Source: Planctomycetota bacterium (GTDB taxonomy: Bacteria > Planctomycetota > Phycisphaerae > UBA1845 > PWPN01). Taken from it: a stretch of DNA of 64,000 nt. The first letter of the stretch is position 1. Every line of letters starts with the position of its first letter. Where the stretch lies: the NCBI GenBank assembly GCA_022711465.1, contig JAKLEZ010000005.1, positions 186,001 to 250,000 of the forward strand. The letters run 5' to 3'. The notes beneath the pieces are model-generated. The model was not told the DNA's origin. It saw only the letters and a list, made by a program, of their open reading frames with translations, and did no database searches. Below are positions 55,094-64,000 of the stretch, in pieces. Both the position numbers and the translations under genes were made by a program.

Positions 55094-55792
55094 ATGTTCG
55101 GCAGGACCCACGCGGACAAGACCGGATTGGTCAAGCTGATTGAGAAGCAGATGCGCAGGTGGGAGATCACCCGTGGTCTGCGACCGGCGCGGCCGACGCC
55201 GCTGCGTGAGCAGGTCGCCCACTTCGTGGCCATCTCCAACGATGTCGGAGCCGGTGGGGACGAGATCGCAGTGATCTTGGCCGGCCGACTGAACTGGCCG
55301 GTGTTCGACAAGCAGATCCTGCACACCATGGCCGACGACAACGCGATGCGCGAACGGCTCCGCCAGTCCATGAACGAACGGGACTTGAGCTGGCTGGGGG
55401 ACATGATTCGGTCCTTGATACAGCAAGATTTCCGCAAGAACGACCCCTTCCACCGGCTGGCTGAGACCGTGCTGTGCATCGCCCGACAGGGAAACGCCAT
55501 CTTCCTCGGCCGGGCGGTGGATCTGATCCTCCCGCGCACGCGCGGTCTGCGGGTCAAGCTCGTCGCCTCGCGCCGCTGGCGGGTCGAGAACTTCGCCCGC
55601 CGCACAGGGGCTAATGCGGGACAAGCCGCCGTCGAGATCGATCGCATCGAGCAGGAACGCCGTCGTTTCGTCCAGGAGCACTTCCGGGTTGACCCCGATG
55701 ACTCGACCCGTTTTGACCTGCTCATCAACGTGGGCAACTTCAACTTCGAGCAAGTGGTGGACCTGATCGAGGCCGCGTTGAAGATGCGCTAG
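55094..55792 (+). CDS. Cytidylate kinase-like family protein
   Basis: 232 residues; GGGAGGAC before ATG 55094. The segment FVAISNDVGAGGDEIAVILAGRLNWPVFDK resembles the nucleotide-binding start of the cytidylate-kinase-like family (usually ISREYGSGG), though the P-loop Lys is not obvious. It continues with FLGRAVDLILP and LVASRRWRVENFARRTG, as in that family's LID region. It is probably a P-loop phosphotransferase, but not a standard cmk. The substrate is unknown. Confidence 0.75.
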   Translation: MFGRTHADKTGLVKLIEKQMRRWEITRGLRPARPTPLREQVAHFVAISNDVGAGGDEIAVILAGRLNWPVFDKQILHTMADDNAMRERLRQSMNERDLSWLGDMIRSLIQQDFRKNDPFHRLAETVLCIARQGNAIFLGRAVDLILPRTRGLRVKLVASRRWRVENFARRTGANAGQAAVEIDRIEQERRRFVQEHFRVDPDDSTRFDLLINVGNFNFEQVVDLIEAALKMR

Positions 55793-55906
55793 TTCGACCG
55801 CTGCCGCCAGAGGAATGCACCCTTCAAGACGGCTGGCCTTCTCCTTCCGTGGGGATGCCCCTGAACAGGTGGACTCGGCAGAGCGAGTCCGCCCTCGTCG
55901 CGTGAT

Positions 55907-56695
55907 TCACAGGCCTGATTTGCCACCTGTCCGGCCAACATTGCCGTCGAGCCAGAGGATGACCGTCGCATCGCTCCCTTTCCTGCCGCCGTAGGCATGG
56001 GGGTAGGCTTTGGCGATGTACTCCGGAAGTCTGTAGGAGTTGCTCCAACTCGCGGCCCCGCGGAAACCGCACGCCCCCGGCCCGTGCGATGTGTTGTCCT
56101 GAACGAGAGGCATTTTTGACGCGTTCCAGACCTTGCCACTGGGGAAGCGTTTGCCCTTCAACATCAACTGGGTGTAGATGTTGGTGGGAATGTTGCCGAC
56201 TTCCTCGCCCGCCGCGATCGTCACCTTGAGCCATGCGTACGTGTTCCTGTAGCGCTCCCACATCTCCGGATGCGCGCCAGGACACCGCCAAATGTCCGAG
56301 TAAGCGCTCAAGTAGAGCCGCCGGTCCCTGATTTCGCCCCTCTCCGCCGGCCGGACGCCAGCCAGGAGGGCATTCAGGCCGTAGGTCTCGGGTAACGACC
56401 GGGGGTCATCCGGGTCTTTCATGCCCGGTGGGCGCCGGAAAAACCAGTTGCCGACGGCCGTCCATTCGGGTATCCGGTCGGCGTTGCTGTCCTTGTACAT
56501 CAGGATGGCGTTGTAGATGTTGTGCAGGTTCGCCATGCACACGACTCTCTTGGCTTGCCCACGCGCGTTTCCAAGTGAAGGCAAGAGAATCGACAGCAGC
56601 AAGGCAATGATGGCCACCACCACCAGCACTTCGATCAAGGTGAATCCACGATTGGCCGTCGTCCTGCCTTTGAATCCAAGCGGGTTCGGGTTCAT
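55907..56695 (-). CDS. Type II pseudopilin-like protein (H-X9-DG type)
   Basis: 262 residues from ATG 56695; a GTG at 56743 would add 16 residues. Prepilin motif GFTLIEVLVVVAIIALLLSI near residue 17, then a globular periplasmic domain, ending with HAYGGRKGSDATVILWLDG, a stretched form of the His...DG pattern. It differs strongly from the other pseudopilin at 7428-8414. It follows the dockerin propeller gene by 88 bp on the same strand. Confidence 0.85.
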   Translation of the reverse strand: MNPNPLGFKGRTTANRGFTLIEVLVVVAIIALLLSILLPSLGNARGQAKRVVCMANLHNIYNAILMYKDSNADRIPEWTAVGNWFFRRPPGMKDPDDPRSLPETYGLNALLAGVRPAERGEIRDRRLYLSAYSDIWRCPGAHPEMWERYRNTYAWLKVTIAAGEEVGNIPTNIYTQLMLKGKRFPSGKVWNASKMPLVQDNTSHGPGACGFRGAASWSNSYRLPEYIAKAYPHAYGGRKGSDATVILWLDGNVGRTGGKSGL

Positions 56696-56783
56696 ATCAT
56701 CCGATCCAATCGTCTTCGACGCATCATGCCAGACACAAGACACCGCGTCGGGCCCGAAGCGGTCTCCCTCCGCCCGACAAGAA

Positions 56784-58730
56784 CTAGGTTCCGCAACCGG
56801 GGTCTGCCGCTACCGCTGGCCCCGAGAAGCAGCCCTTGAACACATCCAGGTCGCCGCTGTTCACCCAACCATCACCGTTCAGGTCCGCGTCGCCGCACTG
56901 AATCTGGGCCAGCGCACCCTGCTGTGCGGCGCCCGTGTAGCACACCTGAAAGTGACCGAAGTCGACCTGGTCGACATCCCCGTCCCAGTCGTAGTCCACA
57001 ATGCACTTGCCCAGGAACCGGCCCAGGATCTGCCTGTCCTTGACGGTGACGAGAGCGTTGCAGTTGAGATCATACTTGAGGTAGTCGACATAGGCGGCCG
57101 GGGCGGATGACTCCAGTTCGCCGTCGGCTCCATCCGAGGGGGCTTCGAAGTACTCTTTGCTGGTCGTTCCGGTTGAGAATGTGGCGATCGGCGTGGCCAG
57201 AGCCGTCTCGAACAGGGCCACATCGGCGGCATCGACCACATTGTCACGGTTGAAATCCCCCGGCTTGAAAGCGTAGATCCCGCTGATGCCACCGAGTGCG
57301 TTATCCCTGAAGAGGATCTGCGGCACCACGAAGGACCCTGCGGCGCCGGCGTACTCGGCTTGCCGCAACTGCATGCGAAGCACTTGAGCGGTGGTGCTCG
57401 TCGAGCCTTGAGAGGCGCTGAACTTGACCTGCTGGCGATTGGACCGGACACCGGTAAGCCGTCCCTCCGGATCGTATCGCCATACGCCGGCCTGACTTCT
57501 GCTGTCATAACTGCTGCTGTCGTAAAAGTAGAGTGTCCCGTCGGCGTCTGCCGTCATGGTCCAGATATGGGGAGGAATGCTGCTGTCCTCCGTTGGATAG
57601 TTGTTCACGCCCGGATCCGAGCCGTCCTCGAGCTGCCGTCTCGACACGGATTTGCCGTTCCACTCCATCCATTTCAGGAAGTCGGCTCTGCGCAAAGCGG
57701 CAAACGGCCCGGTGACGGCGGAGCCTGTATCCAGCAGGTAGTCGAGTCCACCGACGTTGCCGGACAGGGTGCTTCCTTCAAAGAACACTTGATCGCCGGC
57801 GGTCGGGTTGGCGGCGTCGAAATCGCGCACACTGGTGGACACCACCACCGGCTCCGTCCAAATCCGGCGCTCGGTCAACGGTGGCGGCAAGTCCAGCGTG
57901 TTCGCGTAAAGCCAGGCCACGGCTCCTGTCTCCGCATTCACTCTCCACACGCCGCCAAAAGAAGCAGCGGAGTCGACGAAGTAAATGGACTTCCCGTCCG
58001 AAGACCAAGTCGGCTGACGCCCCTGGTTGAACGAAACCTTGCTCGGATGGGCAACGTCGATCAGGTCCTGCGACGTCACCAGTACGGTGAAGGGGTCATT
58101 CCAGTCGACCGTCCCGAACGCCCCCCAAATATGGCCCAAGCCGTCCTGGGCGGTGTCGTAGTCAGGCTGAACGTTTGTCGGGTCACCCACCGTCCTCAGA
58201 TCCCAGCGGTACATCTTCTTGGACCAGGCGTATCGCACGCTCGAGCCGCCGACATAGACCTCGCTGCTGTTGTCGTTCGAAATGACCAGGCTGCCGGGAG
58301 GATACGTCAGGCTTTGCGTGCCGCCACCCGGGGCCGGCACGGTGATCGTCAGCGAGGTCGGATTGAGCAGCAGACCTGAGGGATTCTGTTTGCCACTGTC
58401 GTCCGCACTGGTGACGCCGCCGGCCACATCCGACGCCCGGGCAAACCGATTCAGATCACTATCATACGTGCACTGGCGCCCGGTGGATGTCGCCAGATCA
58501 TACTGACGGAAACCGGTGACCGACCCGAATGTGCCGATCCAGAAGCAGTCGCGGCCCGGGTCGTAGACAAACGCGCCCAGCGTGATCCCGCTGGCTGCCC
58601 CGGTCACTCCGGCCTTGTTGACGATGACCACCATGTTGTCCGGGGCCTGAGCCAAAACGGCGCTTGCCAGCATCCCGGGCAATATGCCGTATCCGACCAA
58701 CCGCCGAGTTGTCCTCCACCGAATGCGCAT
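56784..58730 (-). CDS. Secreted beta-propeller protein with dockerin type I end
   Basis: 648 residues; signal peptide to about 28 (SAVLAQ). Residues 30-480 show repeated strand patterns with YRWDLRT, GVWRVNAETGAVAWLY and GVWRYDPEGRLTGV, typical of six- or seven-bladed propellers. The C-terminal 170 residues carry several dockerin/EF-hand loops: DFNRDNVVDAADV, DYDWDGDVDQVDF and DLNGDGWVNSGDL. Function is unknown; secreted and calcium-binding by inference. Shares the pseudopilin-next-to-dockerin arrangement with 4091-8414. Confidence 0.82.
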   Translation of the reverse strand: MRIRWRTTRRLVGYGILPGMLASAVLAQAPDNMVVIVNKAGVTGAASGITLGAFVYDPGRDCFWIGTFGSVTGFRQYDLATSTGRQCTYDSDLNRFARASDVAGGVTSADDSGKQNPSGLLLNPTSLTITVPAPGGGTQSLTYPPGSLVISNDNSSEVYVGGSSVRYAWSKKMYRWDLRTVGDPTNVQPDYDTAQDGLGHIWGAFGTVDWNDPFTVLVTSQDLIDVAHPSKVSFNQGRQPTWSSDGKSIYFVDSAASFGGVWRVNAETGAVAWLYANTLDLPPPLTERRIWTEPVVVSTSVRDFDAANPTAGDQVFFEGSTLSGNVGGLDYLLDTGSAVTGPFAALRRADFLKWMEWNGKSVSRRQLEDGSDPGVNNYPTEDSSIPPHIWTMTADADGTLYFYDSSSYDSRSQAGVWRYDPEGRLTGVRSNRQQVKFSASQGSTSTTAQVLRMQLRQAEYAGAAGSFVVPQILFRDNALGGISGIYAFKPGDFNRDNVVDAADVALFETALATPIATFSTGTTSKEYFEAPSDGADGELESSAPAAYVDYLKYDLNCNALVTVKDRQILGRFLGKCIVDYDWDGDVDQVDFGHFQVCYTGAAQQGALAQIQCGDADLNGDGWVNSGDLDVFKGCFSGPAVAADPGCGT

Positions 58731-58942
58731 AACTCTACCCTCTCCCTTCCGTCAAACCCAACTACGGTCGCCTCAGCCCCGACACGGCCCGAACTGCAAA
58801 ACCTCTCAACCCCGGGCCACAACTGGCCAGCTTTCGACTACCAGATCAGTCGCTATTATGGCGCAACCCTGCCGCCGGGGTATCATACCGCGCCGCAAGT
58901 CACGCGCCAATATAAACTTCGTGATTTCTGGACCTGGAGCGC

Positions 58943-60151
58943 CTACCTGGCCGGCTCGCTGGTCGCCGGGGCATCATCCAAGCCCAGAGGATCGAACCCA
59001 ACCACCGTAAAAGGCGACGCATCCCAGGTATCACTGACAGCATCAAAGTACGGCTCGACAATCGCCTGCTTGATGGACTCCTCGTTCGCCTGCTCCGGAT
59101 CGTAAATCACCCTGACCCGGGCCACGCCGGGCCCAGGCCAGGCCTGCACCTTCAGGTAGCCAGGCAGGGCCAGTATGTCATCCCGCCACAAGAAACGCTC
59201 GGTGAACAACGTCGCCCGCCCGCGGCAGGTGAGCTCGGTGACCATGAGATCGACCGAGGCCGTCTTGGCGGGCACAGTACCACGCGTCTTCTCATAGGAA
59301 GGGATGGGGAAGGCGTAAACGGCCGCCACTGCCCCGCCGATACATGCGAGCATGACGGTCAGAAGTACGGCCTGCGGCCATGCACGGCGAGGGGAACCGG
59401 GCGGCCCCCAACTGATCGCACCCTTCTCAAGGGCCGGGCAAGCATCCACGCAATTGAGGCAGGACATGCAGCGGGCGTGGGTGACTTCTCTGACCCTCGC
59501 CACCGGAATGGCCATCGGGCAGACGCGGGAGCATTGGCCGCATTGGGTGCAGGTCTCCTCGTTCCGCCTGACTCGGGCATAGCCGAAACGAGAGAAGCCA
59601 TTGAGTACCGCGGCCAGGGGGCAGAGCCATCGGCAGAATGGCATGGTGACGAGCAACGAACCCAGAACGACGGCCCCCGCCACGACGTAGGCCCAGAAAG
59701 TGATGTCCTCCCCGTGTCGGCTTATCAGGGCATAGCAGGGATCGAACGCTCTGAACTCCAGTTCGCTGGCCCGCCAGGTGATGAAGAGCACAACGGCCAG
59801 GACCGCGTACTTGAGCACGGCCAGGCCGCCATCCACCCCAGCAGGCGGTCGCACGGCCTTGAGCCCGAGCCGGGTGGCCAGACGACCAAGCCACTCGGAA
59901 ATCGTGCCGATCGGGCACATGTAGCCGCAGAAGACTCGTCGCAGGAGCAGCGTGCAGATCAGCACTCCCGCGAGGATGTAGAAGTTCGAGACCCCCAGCG
60001 AGCAGATCAGGTTGCCTTCGACGGCATAGTTGTACAGGGCTTCGACACCGCCAAAGGGGCACCACCGCTCCGCGTTGCCCTTCACGACGAACACGGCCGC
60101 CAGGGTCAGAACCAGGAACCCGAATTGAACGATGCGCCGCCGCGTCTTCAT
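58943..60151 (-). CDS. Membrane polyferredoxin (NapH/NosR-type 4Fe-4S protein)
   Basis: 402 residues with about five transmembrane helices. N-terminal CPFGG, then CGYMCPIG and CRWLCPLA (the paired CxxxCP motifs of NapH/NosR), then two 4Fe-4S ferredoxin motifs CTQCGQCSRVCP and CMSCLNCVDACP. The C-terminal 130 residues are periplasmic or cytosolic and include LTCRGRATLF, reminiscent of a heavy-metal-associated fold (VRVIYDPEQANEESIKQAI). It should move electrons across or along the membrane. Start ATG 60151. It lies 107 nt after a Cys-rich TPR protein gene and is probably co-transcribed. Confidence 0.9.
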   Translation of the reverse strand: MKTRRRIVQFGFLVLTLAAVFVVKGNAERWCPFGGVEALYNYAVEGNLICSLGVSNFYILAGVLICTLLLRRVFCGYMCPIGTISEWLGRLATRLGLKAVRPPAGVDGGLAVLKYAVLAVVLFITWRASELEFRAFDPCYALISRHGEDITFWAYVVAGAVVLGSLLVTMPFCRWLCPLAAVLNGFSRFGYARVRRNEETCTQCGQCSRVCPMAIPVARVREVTHARCMSCLNCVDACPALEKGAISWGPPGSPRRAWPQAVLLTVMLACIGGAVAAVYAFPIPSYEKTRGTVPAKTASVDLMVTELTCRGRATLFTERFLWRDDILALPGYLKVQAWPGPGVARVRVIYDPEQANEESIKQAIVEPYFDAVSDTWDASPFTVVGFDPLGLDDAPATSEPAR

Positions 60152-60258
60152 GCTTTCTCGGACTCACGACACGGTTACCGAACAGAACGAGTCGCAGACA
60201 CTCAAGCCCGCGACTCGTTCAACAAGGACCATACGCATTGGATGTCTGAGGGGCGCGA

Positions 60259-61176
60259 TTACTTCTTGTCCTTGCCCGAGTCCCCGGTCTTGGCTTCCTC
60301 TTTGCAGGCGGCGGCGCCCTTGGCGCCGGTGCTGCAACTGCCCGCGTTCTTGCACGTGCCGCAGTTGGCACCGCCGCTGCACTTGGACTCCTTGACCTTG
60401 GACTCGGCCTTGAGGGCGGTGGCGAAATCGGCGCTGCCGGTTACGGCGCTGAGATCCTTGCAGTCCTTGGCGTACTTCTTGACCGCCTCCAACTGGCTGG
60501 GGGGCACGTTCTCGAAGCACGCGGTGATCGCGACGAGCCCGCCCGCGGTATCGCCGGTCAGCGACTTGAGGGTGGCCAGGTCAAACAGCACGTTCGGATT
60601 GGCCTCCTCTTCCTTGGTCAGCTTGACGCCCTTGAGCAGTTCCTTGGCCGGGTCCACCTTGTTCTGGCGGGCCTGGGCGACACCCTGCAGGATTCGAGTG
60701 TGGTTGGTGATCACCTTGGCCTCAAGTCCGCCGAGCAGCTTCTCGGCATCGGCGCTTTTGTCCAAGGCAAGCAGCGTCTCGGCCAAACCGATCGCGGAGT
60801 CGGCGGTATTGGCCTTGGCGTGCATCTCACGGTCCAGAGGCAGAGCCTCGCCATACAGCTTGTTCATGTGGTAGAAGTTGCGCAGGCTCCTGGCAGTCAG
60901 CTCCCATTTCTCCGCGTTCTTCTCCTTGGCCAAGCCGTCACGAAGTGTGATCACGCGCCTGAGAACCATGTATTGGGTGCGGTACTCCTGGTTCTCGGAA
61001 TCCGCCTTCGCGGCCTTGGCGTAGGCCTGGAGCGCACCCGCGAAGTCACCCTTCTGCAGCAATGCTTGGCCCTCCGCAGAACTCGCGGCGGCATCGCTGG
61101 CCGCGGCCCACACATGCCCGGAGACTACCAGCACACACGCAGCCGCAAGAGCCAGGACGGTCTGTCGAATCCGCAT
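60259..61176 (-). CDS. Secreted TPR protein with Cys-rich tail
   Basis: 305 residues from ATG 61176 (GAGGAGA upstream); signal peptide to about 30. TPR-like helices (ALLQKGDFAGALQAYAKAAK, EKLLGGLEAKVITNHTRILQGV) fill 35-250. The last 40 residues hold six Cys in a CxxxxxCxxC pattern (CSGGANCGTC...CSTG...C) among Gly/Ala/Lys. This tail could bind a metal or cluster, or act as a disulfide or electron-transfer partner of the polyferredoxin encoded downstream. The function is not known. Confidence 0.75.
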   Translation of the reverse strand: MRIRQTVLALAAACVLVVSGHVWAAASDAAASSAEGQALLQKGDFAGALQAYAKAAKADSENQEYRTQYMVLRRVITLRDGLAKEKNAEKWELTARSLRNFYHMNKLYGEALPLDREMHAKANTADSAIGLAETLLALDKSADAEKLLGGLEAKVITNHTRILQGVAQARQNKVDPAKELLKGVKLTKEEEANPNVLFDLATLKSLTGDTAGGLVAITACFENVPPSQLEAVKKYAKDCKDLSAVTGSADFATALKAESKVKESKCSGGANCGTCKNAGSCSTGAKGAAACKEEAKTGDSGKDKK

Positions 61177-61630
61177 TTCATTCTCCTCGATCACGGCCGG
61201 CCCGCACGTGGCCGATCCAAGCCCTCAATACACCTTCCACTTGACCCCTTGAACCCGGTAGGCGACCCGTCAGCGGGGGACCGGGTCTTCAGCCCGCTCA
61301 GTCTATCACAAGATCGGCGGCGATGAAATACCGGTCCACTTTCGGTCCCGTAAAAGCACGCCCGGCGGGCCCGCGGAATCGTCAAGTACGCCCTTGACTT
61401 CCGTGCGGAATATGCGACAATAGACGACTGACTTGGTGTGGGTATCCGCTGGCAGGGGCGGATCGAACGGGGACAAGAAGAGCCACGTGCGTCAGCGGCC
61501 AGCATGTCCAGCCGCGCGTACGCAACCCCGCAAGATCTTCATCTGATCCCTCTGTCCGCGCCTGCCCCAGGTGCTGAATCTGTGTGTCGCAGGTTCGCCT
61601 GTTCACGCTCAAAGGAAAGTGAGGAGAGAG
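61177..61630. other. Divergent intergenic region with promoter
   Basis: No gene seen. Holds a plus-strand promoter at 61394-61421 and an approximately 200-nt leader before the PEP-CTERM gene, without recognised RNA structure. Confidence 0.45.
61394..61421 (+). promoter_or_regulatory. Sigma70-like promoter of the PEP-CTERM gene
   Basis: TTGACT (61394-61399), 16-nt spacer, GACAAT (61416-61421). The -35 matches five of six and the -10 four of six. Confidence 0.5.
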
Positions 61631-62677
61631 ATGTCGAGATTACTGGCGGCAGTCGGAATCGTAGCCCTCGTCGCGATGCCAGTCGTGGCGGCCGAGAAGT
61701 ACAGCGTGGTCGCCACCTGGGCCAAGGTCAACGGCGGCGGCACCTCTACAGGCTACTACTCGGCCGTGACCGAGGGAGACACACTGTACAGCGCCTTGTC
61801 GCTCAGCAATTCGCCCCGCATCACCAAGGTAACCAATCTCGGCGGAAGCCAGACCGTCAGCGAACTGATGTCGACAGCGGCCTGGACCGCCGCCGGCGGC
61901 AAGGGAACCGGCTTCACACCGTTCTACGGCTTCAGTATCTCCGGCGACTACCTTCAGTTCGGCGACTCGATGACGGATGCCATCTGGCGGGTCAACAAGA
62001 ACACGGGAGACGTCAGCCCGTACGTCACCAACGCCCAGATCATGGCATACACCGGAGGGAGCGAAGCCCAATTGCTCACCCCGTCCGAAACGGCACCCTC
62101 CGGCGAGTTCGTGTTTTACGAGTCGACGTCGGACAGCATTCTCATCACCAACGGCCCCGGCGGGCTCAGCAACTACATCAGTGCGGCCGAGCTGATTGCC
62201 GCCACCGGCAACTCGGATGTCAGTGGTTCGCTGGCTTTTGACCTGAACGGCAATTTCTACTGGGGCAACAACGGGCTGAAGACCCTTTTCAAGCGAGCCA
62301 TCGACGGCTCCATCAGTCCGGTGCTCGGGCTGGCCGACGTCACTGCGGTCACCGGCGGCACCAGTCTGGGATTCAAGGACATCTATGGAGCTCCCGACGG
62401 CTGGGTCTACCTGCAGGACAACTCGTCCAAGAACATCCTGAAGTTCGATCCGGCCAACCCCGCAGGAACGCTCAAGAACGTGCTGACCGACGCGGACCTC
62501 CTGGCTGGCCCCGCGACTGCCGATAACGTCTACCAGTTAACCTGGTACGACGGCAAGCTGGCGTTCAACATCCACAGCAGTACGGCAGGAAAGGGCTTCT
62601 ATGCGATTCCCGAGCCGGCCACGCTCGCTCTGCTCGGCTTCGGCGGCCTGGCCCTGCTCCGCCGGCGAACTCGCTGA
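61631..62677 (+). CDS. PEP-CTERM sorting domain protein, propeller-like
   Basis: 348 residues from ATG 61631, which has GAGGAGAG immediately upstream; the frame is open further 5' but without signal. Signal peptide to about 21 (VVAAE). Repeated WRVNKNTGDVSPYV, FKRAIDGSISPVL and LKFDPANPAGTLK segments suggest a beta-propeller. C-terminal sorting signal: IPEPAT, hydrophobic helix, RRRTR. Exosortase substrate; the processing gene is elsewhere. Confidence 0.87.
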   Translation: MSRLLAAVGIVALVAMPVVAAEKYSVVATWAKVNGGGTSTGYYSAVTEGDTLYSALSLSNSPRITKVTNLGGSQTVSELMSTAAWTAAGGKGTGFTPFYGFSISGDYLQFGDSMTDAIWRVNKNTGDVSPYVTNAQIMAYTGGSEAQLLTPSETAPSGEFVFYESTSDSILITNGPGGLSNYISAAELIAATGNSDVSGSLAFDLNGNFYWGNNGLKTLFKRAIDGSISPVLGLADVTAVTGGTSLGFKDIYGAPDGWVYLQDNSSKNILKFDPANPAGTLKNVLTDADLLAGPATADNVYQLTWYDGKLAFNIHSSTAGKGFYAIPEPATLALLGFGGLALLRRRTR

Positions 62678-62806
62678 CCAGAACCGGGAGCGGCCAAATC
62701 GAGTCGCCCGGACAACTGAGAAACGCCTTGACCACCAACTACAGGTCGGGCCCACGCGACCGCGGCCGGATCCGGTCGGTCCGTGCGGCTCGACCTGTCC
62801 TTCTTG

Positions 62807-62829
62807 GGGGCGGGCACCGCATCCGCCCC
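62807..62829. terminator. Hairpin between convergent genes
   Basis: GGGGCGG (62807-62813) pairs with CCGCCCC (62823-62829) around a 9-nt loop. No U-run on either strand; possible bidirectional terminator. Confidence 0.3.
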
Positions 62830-62882
62830 GATCCCAGAACCTCAAGTCAGCGCACGCTTCCTCCGCAGCCCCGCCAGGGCGG

Positions 62883-64000
62883 CTACTTGCCCGGCCGAGA
62901 TGAAGCCGTCGTTGCCGATGGTCTCGGCGAGACAGCATCCAGACGGGCTCGGTATCGCCTCGCGGCGTCACCATCATCCCTCTGCTGAGCGCGACGAATG
63001 GCCCTCCCCAACACGACCGGATGGTCGCTGTAGCCGGCCACGCGGGTCGCCAGTTCATCCGCGGCCGCCTGTCCGCGGGCCCTCTCAACCGCTTCCAGAA
63101 GGCTCGGCACCCGAACGACGGGGAGCATGTCGACGCCAAGCAGCCGGGTCTCCAGGTCGACCGCAAGAGCGTCATCGTTGCACAGGCGGGCGGCATCCGC
63201 GATCCAGAGCCAGTCAGCGTCGGGTTCCTGACCCAGTTCCCTTGCACACCCTTGAACGAGAGCCGAAGCCTCTCGCCTCAGGCCCTGCTCCGCAGCCCAC
63301 GAAGCCATCAGACACAGGTGCCGCGTGGCCACCGAGGCCCGAAACGTGCCCGCCGCCCGACGAGCCTGTATGTCAGACACGATCGCGTTCAGGAACCGCC
63401 CGGGGTCGGCCATCTCGCCGGCCGGCGGCAACAGGTCGCGCGTGTCATACTGCTGGGTCAACACCTCGTCGTTTCGGGCAACCATGTCCAGCAGGCACTT
63501 CGCCTGAACCTGAAATGCATCAAACCGCCCAGCGGCGGCGTCGCGGCGGGCAATCGCGGCTCGAAGCTCACCATAACGGGCAGCGGTCGTATCGGTTCCC
63601 AGATGTCTTCTCATTCGCTCCACCTGGCGATCGACTTCCGCCCTGTCGCCCTCGGCGGTCAGGCGATCGAGCCAGGCCGAATCGTACTCCTCAGACAGGT
63701 CGTCCACCGGCGTCGGGCTGAGCAGCGCGGTCAGGCGGGCCTTCTGCTCCGGCCGTTGCGGCTCCGGCCAGCTCGCCAGGTACAGATCGATCCGGTTGAA
63801 CCGATCGTCGGTACGCGACATGGTTCGCCCCTTGAGCAGATCGGCCGCGAGCAGCCAACGGAGGATGTGCCGGGCCGACTCGGCCTGCCCTCTGGACAGG
63901 CAAACCCGGGCCGGCGTGGTCAGGTTCACCGTGTCGGTCGGCTCCAGATGCGGGACCATGCCGGCGAGACTCTCGGCCAGCGGCGCCGGCAATGCCGCGG
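62883..64000 (-). CDS. Hypothetical TPR/helical-repeat protein, 5' end off the window
   Basis: At least 372 residues; the frame stays open through the right edge, so the start is missing (an apparent TTG at 63992 is not convincing). Composition is Ala/Arg/Glu/Leu-rich with helical-hairpin spacing: SRGQAESARHILRWLLAADLL, RMRRHLGTDTTAARYGELRAAIARRD, LMASWAAEQGLRREASALVQGCARELG. This looks like degenerate TPR repeats. No catalytic motif seen. Probably the C-terminal part of a larger tetratricopeptide protein. Confidence 0.7.
   Translation of the reverse strand, partial: AALPAPLAESLAGMVPHLEPTDTVNLTTPARVCLSRGQAESARHILRWLLAADLLKGRTMSRTDDRFNRIDLYLASWPEPQRPEQKARLTALLSPTPVDDLSEEYDSAWLDRLTAEGDRAEVDRQVERMRRHLGTDTTAARYGELRAAIARRDAAAGRFDAFQVQAKCLLDMVARNDEVLTQQYDTRDLLPPAGEMADPGRFLNAIVSDIQARRAAGTFRASVATRHLCLMASWAAEQGLRREASALVQGCARELGQEPDADWLWIADAARLCNDDALAVDLETRLLGVDMLPVVRVPSLLEAVERARGQAAADELATRVAGYSDHPVVLGRAIRRAQQRDDGDAARRYRARLDAVSPRPSATTASSRPGK

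Noticed and set aside
1..64000. tRNA, rRNA, CRISPR arrays, IS elements, prophage
   Set aside because: Scanned by eye for T-loop sequences, regular spacer repeats and transposase or integrase motifs; none found.

Overview
The window is high-GC bacterial DNA with long spacers, many secreted proteins and few large operons. It most resembles a member of the Planctomycetota, probably a Phycisphaerae-like lineage. The grounds are family-level: two PEP-CTERM proteins, dockerin-type C-termini on giant secreted proteins, GFTLIE pseudopilins of the H-X9-DG kind, an LpxC-FabZ fusion, GH172 (DUF2961) and planctomycete-style ECF sigma and histidine kinase genes. No rRNA, tRNA, CRISPR array, transposase or phage gene was recognised, so the taxonomy is an inference.

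Layout. 0-8.4 kb (minus): a pseudopilin, a 1070-aa four-repeat dockerin protein and a large subtilisin that runs off the left edge. 9.4-14.2 kb (plus): a CHASE4 sensor kinase, a hybrid kinase with receiver domains at both ends, and a PEP-CTERM protein. 14.4-18.2 kb (minus): a BtuF-like binding protein with an MTH1187-type thiamine-binding protein, then an ECF sigma / small membrane protein / large membrane protein operon. 18.5-23 kb (plus): a Tat-exported Gfo/Idh/MocA oxidoreductase, a squalene/phytoene synthase, a CPBP protease and a zinc metalloprotease. 23.3-27.2 kb (minus): the lipid A operon ompH-lpxD-lpxC/fabZ-lpxA, evidence for an LPS outer membrane. 27.7-33.2 kb (minus): an SDR dehydratase, then a tight operon of a lysine 2,3-aminomutase-like radical SAM enzyme, two Ddl-like ATP-grasp ligases and a GNAT acetyltransferase. 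33.6-38.9 kb (plus): a PhoU-like DUF47 protein, an SGNH hydrolase, serA and a GH43-like lipoprotein. 39-45.6 kb (minus): a thioredoxin-like/TPR protein, a secreted protein with an in-frame UGA, and a 1073-aa alpha/alpha-barrel plus malectin protein. 45.9-55.8 kb: a DPP-IV-like peptidase, GH172 with HEAT repeats, an M2/M3-like metallopeptidase lipoprotein, an unknown lipoprotein and a cytidylate-kinase-like protein. 55.9-64 kb: another pseudopilin, a dockerin beta-propeller, a polyferredoxin with a Cys-rich TPR partner, a second PEP-CTERM protein and a partial TPR-like gene.

Two observations stand out. (1) The secreted protein gene at 40582-42261 has an in-frame TGA followed by 47 further sense codons, a SECIS-like hairpin at the right distance, and a terminator just past the next stop. 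It is a candidate new selenoprotein. (2) The kamA / ATP-grasp / ATP-grasp / GNAT operon has the gene content of an uncharacterised pathway for a beta-amino-acid-derived (possibly beta-lysine) conjugate, and sits behind a pair of 23-bp-spaced direct repeats.

Most genes look like those of a free-living heterotroph that degrades polysaccharide and protein outside the cell. All functions are read from motifs by eye; no database search was possible.
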